Positions 49,961 through 58,986 of a stretch of 64,000 nt of DNA are shown in pieces; positions within the stretch are counted from its first letter, which is position 1; every line of letters starts with the position of its first letter. Source of the DNA: Bog-473 sp963750075 (GTDB lineage: Bacteria; Actinomycetota; Acidimicrobiia; Acidimicrobiales; RAAP-2); NCBI GenBank assembly GCA_963750075.1, contig CAVVPG010000001.1, positions 434,001 through 498,000 of the forward strand, given 5' to 3'. The notes beneath the pieces are model-generated. The model had not been told where the DNA came from, did no database searches, and worked only from the letters and a program-made list of their open reading frames with translations. The position numbers and the translations under genes are program-made.

Positions 49961-50695
49961 TCAGTACTCCCTGGTGAAGCGGAACTTGACCAGGGCCTTG
50001 AGGGCGCCGAAACCGTCGCGCCAGGTGATCTTCTTCCCCTCGTCGTGCTCGCGCCCCGCATAGGAGATCGGCACCTCGTAAATCCGGTGGCCGCGCCGGA
50101 GCACCTTGGCCGTGATCTCGGGCTCGAAGTCGAACTTGTTGGACACGATGGTGATGCCCTCGAGCACCTGGGCGTCGAAGAGCTTGTAACAGGTCTCCAT
50201 GTCCGAGAGGGTCGAGCTGTACAGCACGTTGGTCACGAGGGAGAGGAGGCGATTGCCCATCCAGTGCAGCGGCAGCATGTTCTTGCGCTCACCGGTGAAG
50301 CGGCTCCCGTAGACGACGCGGGCCTTCCCGCGCAGGATCGGGTCGAGCAGGCGCGGCCAGTCGTTGGGGTCGTACTCGAGGTCGGCGTCCTGAATGAGGA
50401 TGAGGTCGCCCCGGGCCTCGGCCAGGCCGGTGCGGATGGCGGCGCCCTTGCCCTGGTTCACCTTGTGGCGGATGACCCGCACCGTCGAGTCCTCGAGGGC
50501 GCCGAGCACCTTGTCGGAGCCGTCGCTCGAACCGTCGTCCACCGCGATGATCTGGAGCACCAACGGGAGCTCGACCGCTCGCATGCGCCGGATCACCTCG
50601 GCAACGGTGACGCGCTCGTTGAACACCGGCACGATCACCGTGAGCGACCGGTAGGTCCGCGGCGGGGGCAGTTCCGTCAGATCCGGCTCCGTCAT
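49961..50695 (-). CDS. GT2-family glycosyltransferase (polyprenyl-phosphate sugar synthase-like)
   Basis: The 244-aa protein has YRSLTVIVPVFNERVTVAEV, VDDGSSDGSDKVLGALED, VNQGKGAAIRTGLAEARGDL, the donor motif LIQDADLEYDP and VYGSRFTGERKNMLPLHWMG. These are typical of dolichyl/polyprenyl-phosphate glycosyltransferases that load a sugar onto a lipid carrier. No membrane segment is present at the end. ATG 50695 overlaps the stop of the epimerase gene upstream (ATGA). Confidence 0.87.
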   Translation of the reverse strand: MTEPDLTELPPPRTYRSLTVIVPVFNERVTVAEVIRRMRAVELPLVLQIIAVDDGSSDGSDKVLGALEDSTVRVIRHKVNQGKGAAIRTGLAEARGDLILIQDADLEYDPNDWPRLLDPILRGKARVVYGSRFTGERKNMLPLHWMGNRLLSLVTNVLYSSTLSDMETCYKLFDAQVLEGITIVSNKFDFEPEITAKVLRRGHRIYEVPISYAGREHDEGKKITWRDGFGALKALVKFRFTREY

Positions 50696-51639
50696 TTGCC
50701 CCTCACCTTCTCCGCGAAGTAGTCGATCGTCTTCTCGATGCCCTCCCGCAGGCCGGTCGTAGGCTCCCACCCCAGCTCGGTCCTGGCCAATGTGATGTCG
50801 GGGCAGCGGCGGGTCGGGTCGTCGGTGGGCAGCGGCTCGAACACGATGCCCGACGTCGAACCCGTCACCTCCAGCACGAATTGCGCCAGGTCGCCCACGG
50901 TGCGTTCGTCGGGGTTGCCGATGTTGACGGGCCCCGTCAGCGAGGAGTCGAGCAGGGCCAGCAACCCTCCGATCTCGTCGTCCACGAAGCACAGGCTGCG
51001 GGTCTGGCTGCCGTCCCCGTAGACGGTCAGCGGCTCGCCCCGCAGCGCCTGCACGATGAAATTGGACACAACCCGGCCGTCGCCGGGCGAAAGCCGGGGC
51101 CCGTAGGTGTTGAAGATCCGGGCGATGCCGACGTTCACGTCGTGGGTGCGGTGCATCGCCATGGTCAGGCTCTCGGCGAATCGCTTGGCCTCGTCGTAGA
51201 CGCTGCGCGGGCCCGTGGGATCGACGTTGCCCCGGTAACTCTCGACCTGGGGGTGCACCTCGGGGTCCCCGTAGACCTCGCTGGTGCTCGCCATCAGGAA
51301 CCGTGCGCCGTGTGCCCGGGCCAGCTCGAGCAGGCGGCGAGTGCCCTCGCTCCCGACCGCCAGCGTGTCGAAGGGGCGGGCCAGGTAGGCCGGCGGCGAC
51401 GCGGGCGAGGCGAGGTTGCACACGGCGTCGACCGGGGACGAGTCCCCGAGGTCCACGTTCTCGCTCACGTTGGTCACGATGAGGTTGAAGCGTTCGTGGC
51501 CCAGAAGGTGGGCCACGTTGTCCTTCGAGCCGGTCGAGAGGTCGTCGAGGCAGTCCACGCTGTCACCGCGCTCCACGAGCCGGTCGCAGAGGTGCGACCC
51601 GAGGAACCCGGCGCCGCCGGCCACCACGACCCGGCTCAC
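50692..51639 (-). CDS. UDP-glucuronate decarboxylase-like NAD-dependent epimerase/dehydratase (UDP-xylose synthase)
   Basis: The 315-aa extended SDR has VVVAGGAGFLGSHLCDRLVE, STSEVYGDPEVHPQ, SVYDEAKRFAESLTMA with the Tyr-x3-Lys pair, RIFNTYGPRLSPGDGRVV and YGDGSQTRSLCFVDD. The 'STSEVYGDPEVHPQ ... NVDPTGPRSVYDEAKR' combination is typical of UDP-xylose synthases (Uxs). The preceding gene encodes UDP-glucose dehydrogenase, which would make its substrate UDP-glucuronate. GTG 51639 overlaps that gene's stop (GTGA). UDP-xylose would then supply a glycosyltransferase of the same operon. Confidence 0.87.
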   Translation of the reverse strand: MSRVVVAGGAGFLGSHLCDRLVERGDSVDCLDDLSTGSKDNVAHLLGHERFNLIVTNVSENVDLGDSSPVDAVCNLASPASPPAYLARPFDTLAVGSEGTRRLLELARAHGARFLMASTSEVYGDPEVHPQVESYRGNVDPTGPRSVYDEAKRFAESLTMAMHRTHDVNVGIARIFNTYGPRLSPGDGRVVSNFIVQALRGEPLTVYGDGSQTRSLCFVDDEIGGLLALLDSSLTGPVNIGNPDERTVGDLAQFVLEVTGSTSGIVFEPLPTDDPTRRCPDITLARTELGWEPTTGLREGIEKTIDYFAEKVRGK

Positions 51640-52964
51640 CGGCGTCCGATCCCGGCGTAGTCGAAGCCCATGCGCCGCACCGCGGCCGGGTCGAGGAGGT
51701 TGCGGGCGTCGACGATGCAGGGCTCGGCCATGACGGCGAGGACCCGGGAGAAGTCGAGCCAGCGGAACTCGTCCCACTCGGTCAGCACGACGAGCACCCG
51801 TGCCCCGGTCGCCGCCTCGTAGGGGTCTGCGCGCAGGTGCAATCCGCGCAGGTCGTCGGGCGGTTCGTCCGCGGCGTCCACGGTCGGGTCGAAGGCCTGC
51901 ACCGTCGCCCCCAGCTCCACGAGGCGGTGGCTGATCTGCAGGCTGGGCGAGTCACGCCGGTCGTCGGTGTTGGCCTTGAAGGTGAGACCCCACACGGCCA
52001 GCGTCGCCTCGTCGACCGAGCCGCCGCATGCCGCCTCGACCTTGGAGACCACGCGGGCCAGCTGCTCGTCGTTGGACGCGATGGCACCGGCCAACAGCGA
52101 GAAGTCGTAGCCGGCCTCACGCGCGATGTGGAGCAGGGCCCGCGTGTCCTTGGGCAGGCACGACCCGCCCCACCCCGGCCCCGGTCGGAGGAATTCGAAG
52201 CCGATCCGCCTGTCGTAGCCGAGGCCGAGCAGCACGTCGCGCGCGTCCGCACCCACCTCCTCGCACAGCCCGGCCAGGGCGTTCACGAAGCTGAGCTTGG
52301 TGGCCAGGAACGCATTCGAGGCGTACTTGATCGTCTCCGACGTCGTGGTGTCGGTGACGATGAGCGGCGCCGAGGTCGACGAGAAGAGCTCACCCACCTT
52401 GGCGGCCGCCCGCGGGTCGTCGGCCCCCACGACGATGCGATCCGGGTTCAGGCTGTCGAGCACCGCCGTGCCCTCCCTGAGGAATTCCGGGTTGGAGACG
52501 ACGCTGACGTCGGGACGGCCGATGACCTGCTCGACCACGGTGGCGGAGCCGACCGGCACCGTCGACTTGTTGACCACGATGGTGCCCGGCGCGAGGTGGA
52601 GCGCGATCTCCTTCGCCGCCGACTCCACGTAGGACAGGTCCGCCGAGCCGTCGGCGCTCTGGGGCGTGGGCACGCACAGGAACACGAACTCGGCGCCGGC
52701 CACCGCCTCGACCGACGATTCGGTGAACGAGAGGGTGCCTGCCGCCACGCCGGCCGCGACGAGGTCGTCGAGCCCGACCTCCACGATCGGCATGCGGCCG
52801 GAGCGCACGGCGGACAGGCGGGCGGGATCGCGTTCGGCCAGGACGACGGTGTGACCGAAGTGGGCCAGTGTGGCCGCCGTGGGCAGCCCGACGTAGCCCG
52901 CGCCGATCACGGCCACCGTGTGCCGAATGGTGCGCGGGTCGCGGGCATCGGTGCGCGCCGTCAC
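51636..52964 (-). CDS. ugd: UDP-glucose 6-dehydrogenase
   Basis: The 442-aa enzyme oxidises UDP-glucose to UDP-glucuronate with two NAD+. It has TVAVIGAGYVGLPTAATLAH (NAD motif), NKSTVPVGSATVVEQV, PEFLREGTAVLDSLNPDRIV, KYASNAFLATKLSFVNALA with the catalytic Lys/Asn, and WGGSCLPKDTRALLHIARE with the nucleophile Cys. GTG 52964 overlaps the rmlD stop (GTGA). UDP-GlcA can be used directly or decarboxylated by the next gene product. Confidence 0.93.
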   Translation of the reverse strand: MTARTDARDPRTIRHTVAVIGAGYVGLPTAATLAHFGHTVVLAERDPARLSAVRSGRMPIVEVGLDDLVAAGVAAGTLSFTESSVEAVAGAEFVFLCVPTPQSADGSADLSYVESAAKEIALHLAPGTIVVNKSTVPVGSATVVEQVIGRPDVSVVSNPEFLREGTAVLDSLNPDRIVVGADDPRAAAKVGELFSSTSAPLIVTDTTTSETIKYASNAFLATKLSFVNALAGLCEEVGADARDVLLGLGYDRRIGFEFLRPGPGWGGSCLPKDTRALLHIAREAGYDFSLLAGAIASNDEQLARVVSKVEAACGGSVDEATLAVWGLTFKANTDDRRDSPSLQISHRLVELGATVQAFDPTVDAADEPPDDLRGLHLRADPYEAATGARVLVVLTEWDEFRWLDFSRVLAVMAEPCIVDARNLLDPAAVRRMGFDYAGIGRR

Positions 52965-53887
52965 GCGGCCGCCTCCTCTCGCCGGGCGCGCAACGCGGTG
53001 ACCAGCCGGGACAGGCCGTCCTGCCAGTCGGGCAGCGCGGGGAGCCCGCTGACGCGCAGCGCCATGTTGTCGAGCACCGAGTAGGCCGGCCGTGGCGCCA
53101 GGAGAGGCGGGTCGAGCTCGGCCGTCTTTATCGGCGTCACCCGGTCGGGATCGACCCCCGCTTCCGCCAACACAGCCCGCACGAGGCCCCACCACGTCGT
53201 GGCGCCGCTGTTGGTCACGTGGAAGATGCCCGGGCGAGCGTCGAGGCCGAGGGTGACCACGGCGGGCGCCAGATCCGCGGTGAACGTCGGTGACCCGTGC
53301 TGGTCGTCGACGAAGCGGAGCTCTCCCTCACCGTCGGCCAGGCGCAGGGCGGTGGCCACCATGTTGGCGCCGTGGGCGCCGCAGAGCCAGCTCGTGCGCA
53401 CGATCGTCGAGCCGGGGCGGCACTCGCGCTCGCCCGCCAACTTGGAGGCCCCGTACACCGAGGTCGGGGAAGGCGCGTCCCACTCCCGGTAGGGGCGCCC
53501 GGCCGTGCCGTCGAAGACGTAGTCGGTGGACACGTAGACGAGGTGCGCCCCCACCGCGGCCGCCGCCTCGGCGACGTGGCGGGTGCCGACGGCGTTCACG
53601 GCGAAGGCGGTGTCCACCTCGGTCTCGCACAGCTCGACCGCGGTGAGCGCGCCGCCGTGGAGGACGAGCTCGGGCCGGAAGGCGGCGAACGTGCCCAGCA
53701 CGGCGTCGCGGTCGTCGACCCGCATGGTGTCGACGTCGGTGGCGAGCACCTCGTGGTCGAGGCCGGCGCGGGGCCCCTCGGGGCCGAGGAGCGCGCAACG
53801 GCGCCCGCCGGTCGGCACCTGTCCCGCCAACGCGTCACGCAGGTCGCGTCCCAGCTGCCCGTCGGCCCCCGTGATGAGGATCCGCAC
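52961..53887 (-). CDS. rmlD: dTDP-4-dehydrorhamnose reductase
   Basis: The 308-aa enzyme reduces dTDP-4-keto-L-rhamnose to dTDP-L-rhamnose with NADPH. It has MRILITGADGQLGRDLRDAL, VYVSTDYVFDGTAGRPYREW with the catalytic Thr and Tyr, SVYGASKLAGERECRPGSTI (Tyr-x3-Lys) and RTSWLCGAHG. It lies three bases after rmlB. Neither rmlA (glucose-1-phosphate thymidylyltransferase) nor rmlC (epimerase) is in the window; those must be elsewhere. Confidence 0.93.
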   Translation of the reverse strand: MRILITGADGQLGRDLRDALAGQVPTGGRRCALLGPEGPRAGLDHEVLATDVDTMRVDDRDAVLGTFAAFRPELVLHGGALTAVELCETEVDTAFAVNAVGTRHVAEAAAAVGAHLVYVSTDYVFDGTAGRPYREWDAPSPTSVYGASKLAGERECRPGSTIVRTSWLCGAHGANMVATALRLADGEGELRFVDDQHGSPTFTADLAPAVVTLGLDARPGIFHVTNSGATTWWGLVRAVLAEAGVDPDRVTPIKTAELDPPLLAPRPAYSVLDNMALRVSGLPALPDWQDGLSRLVTALRARREEAAA

Positions 53888-53890
53888 CGT

Positions 53891-54901
53891 TCAGGCCCCT
53901 CCGGTTCCCCAGGCCCCTTCGACGACGGGGGCTCGGGCCCGCAGCGGCTCCCACCATTCTCGATGCGCGGCGTACCACTGCACCGTGTCCGCCAGGCCCT
54001 GCTCCCATTCGACCGAGGGCATCCATCCGAGCTCGCGCCGCAGCTTGGACGCGTCGAGGACGTAGCGGCGGTCGTGGCCGGGGCGGTCCGGCACGATCGT
54101 CTTGAGCGACTCCGGCTTGCCGAGAACGGCAAGGATGCGGTCGGCCACCTCCATGATGGACGCCTCCACGCCGCTGCCCACGTGGTAGGTCTCGCCGATG
54201 CGGCCGTGCGCCAGCACGGCGTCGATGGCGGTGCAGTGGTCGTGCACGTGCAGCCACTCCCGCCGGTTCTCGGTGCTGGCGTAGAGCGTCAACGGCTGGT
54301 CGTCGAGCGCGAGCGCGCAGAAGTGCGGGATCAGCTTCTCGGGGAACTGGTAGGGGCCGTAGTTGTTGGCGCAGTTCGTGATGGTGATGGGCAGCCCGTA
54401 GGTCTCGGCGTAGGCGCGCACCGCGTGGTCCGCGCCCGCCTTGGAGGCGTTGTAGGGGGTGCGGGGCCGGTAGGGCGAGTCCTCGGTGAAGATCTCGTCG
54501 CCCTCCAGCGGCAGGTCCCCGTAGACTTCACAGGTCGAGACGTGGTGGAAGCGGGCCACGCCCACCTGGCGGGCCGCCTCGAGCATGGTCTGGGTCCCGA
54601 GCACGTTCGTCCGGAAGAAGAGACCGGGGTTCAGCACGGCCAGCGAGTTGTGCGATTCGGCCGCGAAGTGCACGACGGTGTCGATCCCCTCCCCTCGCAG
54701 CGCCTTCTCGGCCGCGTGCGGGTCGCAGATGTCCCCCTGGACGAAGACGATCCGGTCCTCGATGTCGGACAGGTTGGGTCGGTTGCCGGCGTAGGTGAGC
54801 ACGTCGTAAACGACGACATGGTCCTCGGGGTGCTGCTCGACCCAGTAACGGGCGAAATTCGACCCGATGAAACCGGCACCTCCCGTCACGAGAAGGCGCA
54901 T
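53891..54901 (-). CDS. rmlB: dTDP-glucose 4,6-dehydratase
   Basis: The 336-aa enzyme converts dTDP-glucose to dTDP-4-keto-6-deoxyglucose. Marks are MRLLVTGGAGFIGSNFARYW, VVVYDVLTYAGNRPNLSDIE, HVSTCEVYGDLPLEGDEIF with the Thr-x-Glu pair (CEVYG in place of DEVYG), TPYNASKAGADHAVRAYAET and CANNYGPYQFPEKLIPHFCA. It heads the minus-strand nucleotide-sugar operon that runs to about 49 kb or 48 kb. The Asp-Glu dehydration pair usually found as TDEVYG reads TCEVYG here, a substitution at one of the three catalytic positions. Confidence 0.93.
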   Translation of the reverse strand: MRLLVTGGAGFIGSNFARYWVEQHPEDHVVVYDVLTYAGNRPNLSDIEDRIVFVQGDICDPHAAEKALRGEGIDTVVHFAAESHNSLAVLNPGLFFRTNVLGTQTMLEAARQVGVARFHHVSTCEVYGDLPLEGDEIFTEDSPYRPRTPYNASKAGADHAVRAYAETYGLPITITNCANNYGPYQFPEKLIPHFCALALDDQPLTLYASTENRREWLHVHDHCTAIDAVLAHGRIGETYHVGSGVEASIMEVADRILAVLGKPESLKTIVPDRPGHDRRYVLDASKLRRELGWMPSVEWEQGLADTVQWYAAHREWWEPLRARAPVVEGAWGTGGA

Positions 54902-54943
54902 AGAACGGCAATGTTAGCCGGGGCCCCGGGGCCCTCCCCAGCC

Positions 54944-55690
54944 TCAGCCCGGCCGCAGGTGCACCACATCGCCGGCCGTGATCCGGCGGGGCCCCGAGGC
55001 CGTCTCGACCACGAGATGACCTGCATCGTCGATGGCCGCGGCCAGCCCGGTGAGCTCTTCGCCCGCCAGGGTGACCCGTACCGGCCGGCCCAGCGTGGCG
55101 CAGCGCCGTCGCACCTCCTCGGCCAGGGCGGCCCGACCGGCGGCATCGTCGAGGAGCGGGCGGCGGGCCGAGAGCGCGCCCAGCAAGCGTTCGAGAAGCG
55201 CCCGGCGGTCCACCGGCTGCGCCGACGCGCCCACGTCGTCCAGGCAGGTGCCACCCGCCTCCTCCGGGCCGGGCCAGGCCACGTTGAGGCCGACGCCGAT
55301 CACGACCGACGCGAGCTCGCCACCGGAGAACTCCGCCTCGGCGAGGATGCCGGCCAGCTTCGACCCCCCCACGAGGAGGTCGTTGGGCCACTTGAGCACC
55401 GGCTCCACCCCGGCGACCTCGCGGCAGGCGTCGGCCGCCGCCAGTGCCACCGCACCCGTGCACAGGTGCACGTGCGCCCCGTCGCACCGGGGCCGCAGGA
55501 GGACCGAGGCCAGCAGGTTCGCCCCCGGGGGCGACTCCCAACGCCGGTCGAGACGGCCGCGGCCGGCCGTCTGGAAGTCCGCCGCCACCACCAGGCCCTC
55601 GGGCGCGCCCCGGTGCGCACGGTCACGCACATAGGTGTTGGTGGAGTCCACCTCGTCCAGCCAGCGGATCTCCCACTCCGCAGGTGACAT
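54944..55690 (-). CDS. birA: Biotin--[acetyl-CoA-carboxylase] ligase
   Basis: The 248-aa enzyme joins biotin to the carrier lysine of biotin-dependent carboxylases. It has DEVDSTNTYVRDRA, the biotinyl-AMP site VVAADFQTAGRGRLDRRWES, LKWPNDLLVGGSKLAGILAE and VVIGVGLNVAWPG, followed by the C-terminal SH3-like domain (about 195-248). It lacks the N-terminal DNA-binding domain, so it is a group I ligase with no repressor role. ATG 55690 or 55702. It diverges from the carboxylase alpha gene, its likely substrate, over 60 bp. The open frame continues antisense through the carboxylase gene for about 2.9 kb and should be ignored. Confidence 0.93.
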   Translation of the reverse strand: MSPAEWEIRWLDEVDSTNTYVRDRAHRGAPEGLVVAADFQTAGRGRLDRRWESPPGANLLASVLLRPRCDGAHVHLCTGAVALAAADACREVAGVEPVLKWPNDLLVGGSKLAGILAEAEFSGGELASVVIGVGLNVAWPGPEEAGGTCLDDVGASAQPVDRRALLERLLGALSARRPLLDDAAGRAALAEEVRRRCATLGRPVRVTLAGEELTGLAAAIDDAGHLVVETASGPRRITAGDVVHLRPG

Positions 55691-55750
55691 GGCAGACACC
55701 ATACGGCGCGTGCAATTGTGAAGGCCCGCCTCACGGAGGAAAGGCCCAGC

Positions 55751-57514
55751 GTGCTCGAGAAGATCCTCATTGCGAATCGCGGCGAAATCGCCGTCCGGGT
55801 GATCCGGACCTGCCGCGAGCTCGGCATCGGGACGGTGGCCGTCTACTCCAACCTCGACCGCGACGCCTTGCACGTGCGCATGGCAGACGAGGCCTACGCC
55901 CTCGGCGGCGAGACGGCGGCCGAGAGCTACCTCAATACCGAGGCGATCCTGAGCGCCATCGAGCAGAGCGGTGCCGACGGCGTCCACCCCGGCTACGGCT
56001 TCTTCTCCGAGAACACCGACTTCGCCCGCGCCATCACCGAGCGCGGTGTCACGTTCATCGGACCCCCGCCCGAGGCGATCGAGGTCATGGGCGACAAGAT
56101 CAGCTCGCGAATTGCGGCCGAGAAGGCTGGGGTAGCCGGTGTTCCCGGCCGCTCCGAGCCGCTGACCTCTCCCGAGGAGGTCGTCGCGTTCGGCGACCTG
56201 CACGGGTGGCCGGTGGCCATCAAGGCCGCGTACGGCGGCGGCGGGCGCGGCATGAAGGTCGTCGCCGCGGCGGAAGACGCGGCCGAGGCCATGGAGGCGG
56301 CGGCGCGCGAGGCCCAGGCCTACTTCGGCCGACCCGAGATCTACCTCGAGCGATACCTGGCCTGGCCCCGCCACGTCGAGATGCAGGTACTGGCGGACCA
56401 GCACGGCACCACGCTGTGGCTCGGCGAACGCGACTGCTCCGCGCAGCGGCGCCACCAGAAGCTGGTCGAGGAGAGCCCGGCCCCCGACTTCCCCGACGAG
56501 GTCCGCCACGCCATGGGCGTCGCCGCGGTGAAGGTCTCGCAGTCCTGTGGCTACTACAACGCGGGCACGGTCGAGTTCCTCTACCAGGACGGAGAGTTCT
56601 TCTTCCTCGAGATGAACACGAGGCTGCAGGTCGAGCATCCCGTCACCGAGCTCGTGAGCGGCCTCGACCTCGTGGCCTGGCAGATCCGCATCGCGTCGGG
56701 CGAGCCGCTCGACTTCACCCAGGAGGACGTCCGCCGGCAAGGACACGCCATCGAGGTGCGGATCAACGCGGAGGACCCGGCGGGCGGCCGCTTCTCGCCC
56801 TCCCCCGGCACCCTCACTGCGTTCCATCAGCCCTCGGGCCCGGGCGTACGGCTCGATGCCGGCTACGAGTCGGGCGACACGATCTCGCAGCACTACGACA
56901 ACCTCATCGCCAAGCTGATCGTCTGGGCGCCCGACCGCGAGGCGGCGCGGCGACGAATGCTCCGGGCGATCGGTGAGACCCGGGTGACCGGGGTGGCCAC
57001 CACCCTGCCGGCCCATCAGGCCATCCTGAGCCACCCCGACTTCGCGTCGGCGGCGCACTCGACCAAGTGGGTCGAGGAGGTCCTCGACCTGAGCACCCTC
57101 GTGACGGAGTCGGCCGGCGCCCCGGTGCCCCCACCGGCCGAGGACGAGGTGCCGACCGTCCAGCGCGACGTGACCGCCGAGGTTGACGGGCGGCGGTTCT
57201 CGGTGCGGCTCTGGGTGCCCGACCTGGGCCCCGCGGCGGCGCCCGGTCGGGCCGCCGGGCGCCCGAAGCGTGCGGCGGCGTCGGCAGTGGCCGGCACCGG
57301 CTCGGGGCAGGTCACGGTCCCCATGCAGGGCACCATCGTCAAGGTCCTGGTCTCGGTCGGCGACGTCGTCGAGGTGGGCCAGGCCGTCTGCCTCCTCGAA
57401 GCCATGAAGATGGAGAACGCGGTGGCCTCCGAGAAGGACGGTGTGGTCAAGGAGGTGCGCGTGAGCGCCGGCGACTCCGTCGGCGCCGGCGACGTCGTGG
57501 CGGTCATCGAGTAG
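55751..57514 (+). CDS. Acetyl/propionyl-CoA carboxylase alpha subunit (biotin carboxylase + BCCP)
   Basis: The 587-aa protein has a biotin carboxylase part (KILIANRGEIAVRVIRTCRE; ATP-grasp VAIKAAYGGGGRGMKVV; ERDCSAQRRHQKLVEE; EMNTRLQVEHPVTELVSG) and a C-terminal carrier domain with the biotinylation motif LLEAMKMENAVAS (Lys near 556). This AccA3-like fusion works with a separate carboxyltransferase beta subunit that is not in the window. The start GTG 55751 (VLEKILIANRG) has GGAGGAAAGG just upstream; a GTG at 55718 lies further up. Together with birA and the mutase at 60.6 kb it fits propionyl-CoA/methylmalonyl-CoA metabolism or fatty acid synthesis. Confidence 0.93.
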   Translation: MLEKILIANRGEIAVRVIRTCRELGIGTVAVYSNLDRDALHVRMADEAYALGGETAAESYLNTEAILSAIEQSGADGVHPGYGFFSENTDFARAITERGVTFIGPPPEAIEVMGDKISSRIAAEKAGVAGVPGRSEPLTSPEEVVAFGDLHGWPVAIKAAYGGGGRGMKVVAAAEDAAEAMEAAAREAQAYFGRPEIYLERYLAWPRHVEMQVLADQHGTTLWLGERDCSAQRRHQKLVEESPAPDFPDEVRHAMGVAAVKVSQSCGYYNAGTVEFLYQDGEFFFLEMNTRLQVEHPVTELVSGLDLVAWQIRIASGEPLDFTQEDVRRQGHAIEVRINAEDPAGGRFSPSPGTLTAFHQPSGPGVRLDAGYESGDTISQHYDNLIAKLIVWAPDREAARRRMLRAIGETRVTGVATTLPAHQAILSHPDFASAAHSTKWVEEVLDLSTLVTESAGAPVPPPAEDEVPTVQRDVTAEVDGRRFSVRLWVPDLGPAAAPGRAAGRPKRAAASAVAGTGSGQVTVPMQGTIVKVLVSVGDVVEVGQAVCLLEAMKMENAVASEKDGVVKEVRVSAGDSVGAGDVVAVIE

Positions 57515-58693
57515 GTGGGCGCGCGTACGACAGCCGCCTCGTCGGCCAAGGATGCCGCCGCCGCCGTCATCGACCAGCACCTGGGGGAGCTCGTCTCGCT
57601 CAGCCACCTCGTCCACTCGACACCCGAGCTGTGCTTCGGGGAGACCGTGTCCGCCCGGGCCGTGGCCGAGGCGTTGCGGGCTGGCGGGCTCGAGGTCACC
57701 CAGGGCGTGTACGACCTCCCGACTGCGCTCGAGTCGCGAGCCGGGGGCGGCGACCTCGTGGTGGCGGTCTGCGCCGAGTACGACGCGCTGCCCGACGTGG
57801 GCCACGCCTGCGGGCACAACATCATCGCCGCGACCGCGGTCGGCGCGGGCCTGGCCCTCTCGGCCGTGGCGGACGACGTCGGGCTCGCCGTGCGCGTCCT
57901 CGGCACCCCGGCCGAGGAGGGCGGCGGCGGCAAGATCCTCATGCTCGAGCGGGGCGCCTTCGCGGGCGTCCACGCCGCCATGATGGTCCACCCCTGGCCG
58001 ACCGAGCGCCTGACCGGTCGCTGCCTCGCCGTTGCGCACTTCGACGTCCGGTTCAGGGGACGGGAAGCGCATGCGTCGGCCGCCCCCTGGGAGGGCGTCA
58101 ACGCGCAGGACGCCCTGACGGTGGCCCAGGTGGCGATCGGCCTGCTGCGCCAACAGCTCCCACCCGGGGACCAGGTCCACGGCGTGGTCACGGCGAGCTC
58201 CTCCGCCGCCAACGTGATCCCCGCCGCCGTCACGGCCCGCTACATGGTCCGCTCGCAGACCGCTGAGGGGCTGGCCGCGCTGCGGCCCCGGGTGGACGCC
58301 TGCTTCGAAGCCGGCGCGCTCGCCTCGGGGTGCTCGGTCGAGTACGAGGAGCTGGCGCCCGTGTACTCGCACATGGAGGCCGACCCGTCGCTGTTGCGCG
58401 CCTACCGCGCCAACGCCGAGGCCCTGGGCCGGCAGTTCGCTGCCGACGATGCCGGCACGCCCGCGCCGACATTCTCGACGGACATGGCCAACGTGTCGCT
58501 CGCCGTGCCCACCATCCACCCGCTCATCGGGATCGAGACGCATGGCGCCGTGAACCACCAGCGTGAGTTCGCCGCCGCCTGCGTGACCCCCTCGGCCGAC
58601 GCCGCCGTGCGTGACGGCGCGGTGGCCCTGGCCTGGACGGCCATCGATGCCGCCACAGATCCCGAGCTGCGGGCGCGGCTGCTCGACGCGTGA
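57515..58693 (+). CDS. M20-family amidohydrolase/peptidase
   Basis: The 392-aa metalloenzyme has the zinc-site motifs VCAEYDALPDVGHACGHNII (about 87-106), GTPAEEGGGGKILMLERG with the catalytic Glu pair, and the dimerisation domain beginning HFDVRFRGREAHASAAPWEG; the last metal ligand lies in IGIETHGAVNHQREFAAAC. The sequence 'AEYDALPDVGHACGHN' is shared by the AbgB/PmpX-like amidohydrolases that cleave amide bonds of acylated amino acids. GTG 57515 follows the carboxylase stop directly. The substrate is unknown; the ABM-domain gene that follows overlaps (GTGA). Confidence 0.88.
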   Translation: MGARTTAASSAKDAAAAVIDQHLGELVSLSHLVHSTPELCFGETVSARAVAEALRAGGLEVTQGVYDLPTALESRAGGGDLVVAVCAEYDALPDVGHACGHNIIAATAVGAGLALSAVADDVGLAVRVLGTPAEEGGGGKILMLERGAFAGVHAAMMVHPWPTERLTGRCLAVAHFDVRFRGREAHASAAPWEGVNAQDALTVAQVAIGLLRQQLPPGDQVHGVVTASSSAANVIPAAVTARYMVRSQTAEGLAALRPRVDACFEAGALASGCSVEYEELAPVYSHMEADPSLLRAYRANAEALGRQFAADDAGTPAPTFSTDMANVSLAVPTIHPLIGIETHGAVNHQREFAAACVTPSADAAVRDGAVALAWTAIDAATDPELRARLLDA

Positions 58694-58986
58694 TCACCGA
58701 GCACGCGCTGCTCGAGGTCGTGCCGGGTCGGGCGGAGGAGTTCGTCGCGGCGATGGAGCGGGCCAAGGCCCTGATCGCCGGCAGCCCCGGTTTCGTCTCG
58801 CTCCGTGTCGAGCGCTGCATCGAGCACCCCAGCCGGTTCCTCCTCCTGGTCGAGTGGGAACACCTGGAGGACCACACCGAGGGCTTCCGGGGCTCGGCGG
58901 CCTACGAGGACTGGCGCGCCGCCCTGCACCACTTCTACGACCCGTTCCCCCTGGTCGAGCACTACGAGGTGGCGGTCACCGCCTGA
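58690..58986 (+). CDS. ABM-domain (antibiotic biosynthesis monooxygenase-like) small protein
   Basis: The 98-aa protein is one ferredoxin-like ABM domain: EHALLEVVPGRAEEFVAAME, SPGFVSLRVERCIEHPSRFL and LLVEWEHLEDHTEGF, with His and Trp residues placed as in YgiN/ABM proteins. Its start GTG 58690 overlaps the M20 stop (GTGA). Such proteins act as monooxygenases or heme-degrading or quinol enzymes; the real function here cannot be told. Confidence 0.82.
   Translation: MITEHALLEVVPGRAEEFVAAMERAKALIAGSPGFVSLRVERCIEHPSRFLLLVEWEHLEDHTEGFRGSAAYEDWRAALHHFYDPFPLVEHYEVAVTA

Noticed and set aside
55691..58558. Very long minus-strand open frame (about 950 codons) ahead of birA
   Set aside because: It runs antisense through the carboxylase alpha and M20 genes, whose motifs are complete on the plus strand. 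High GC leaves the opposite frame open; only the birA part has conserved motifs.
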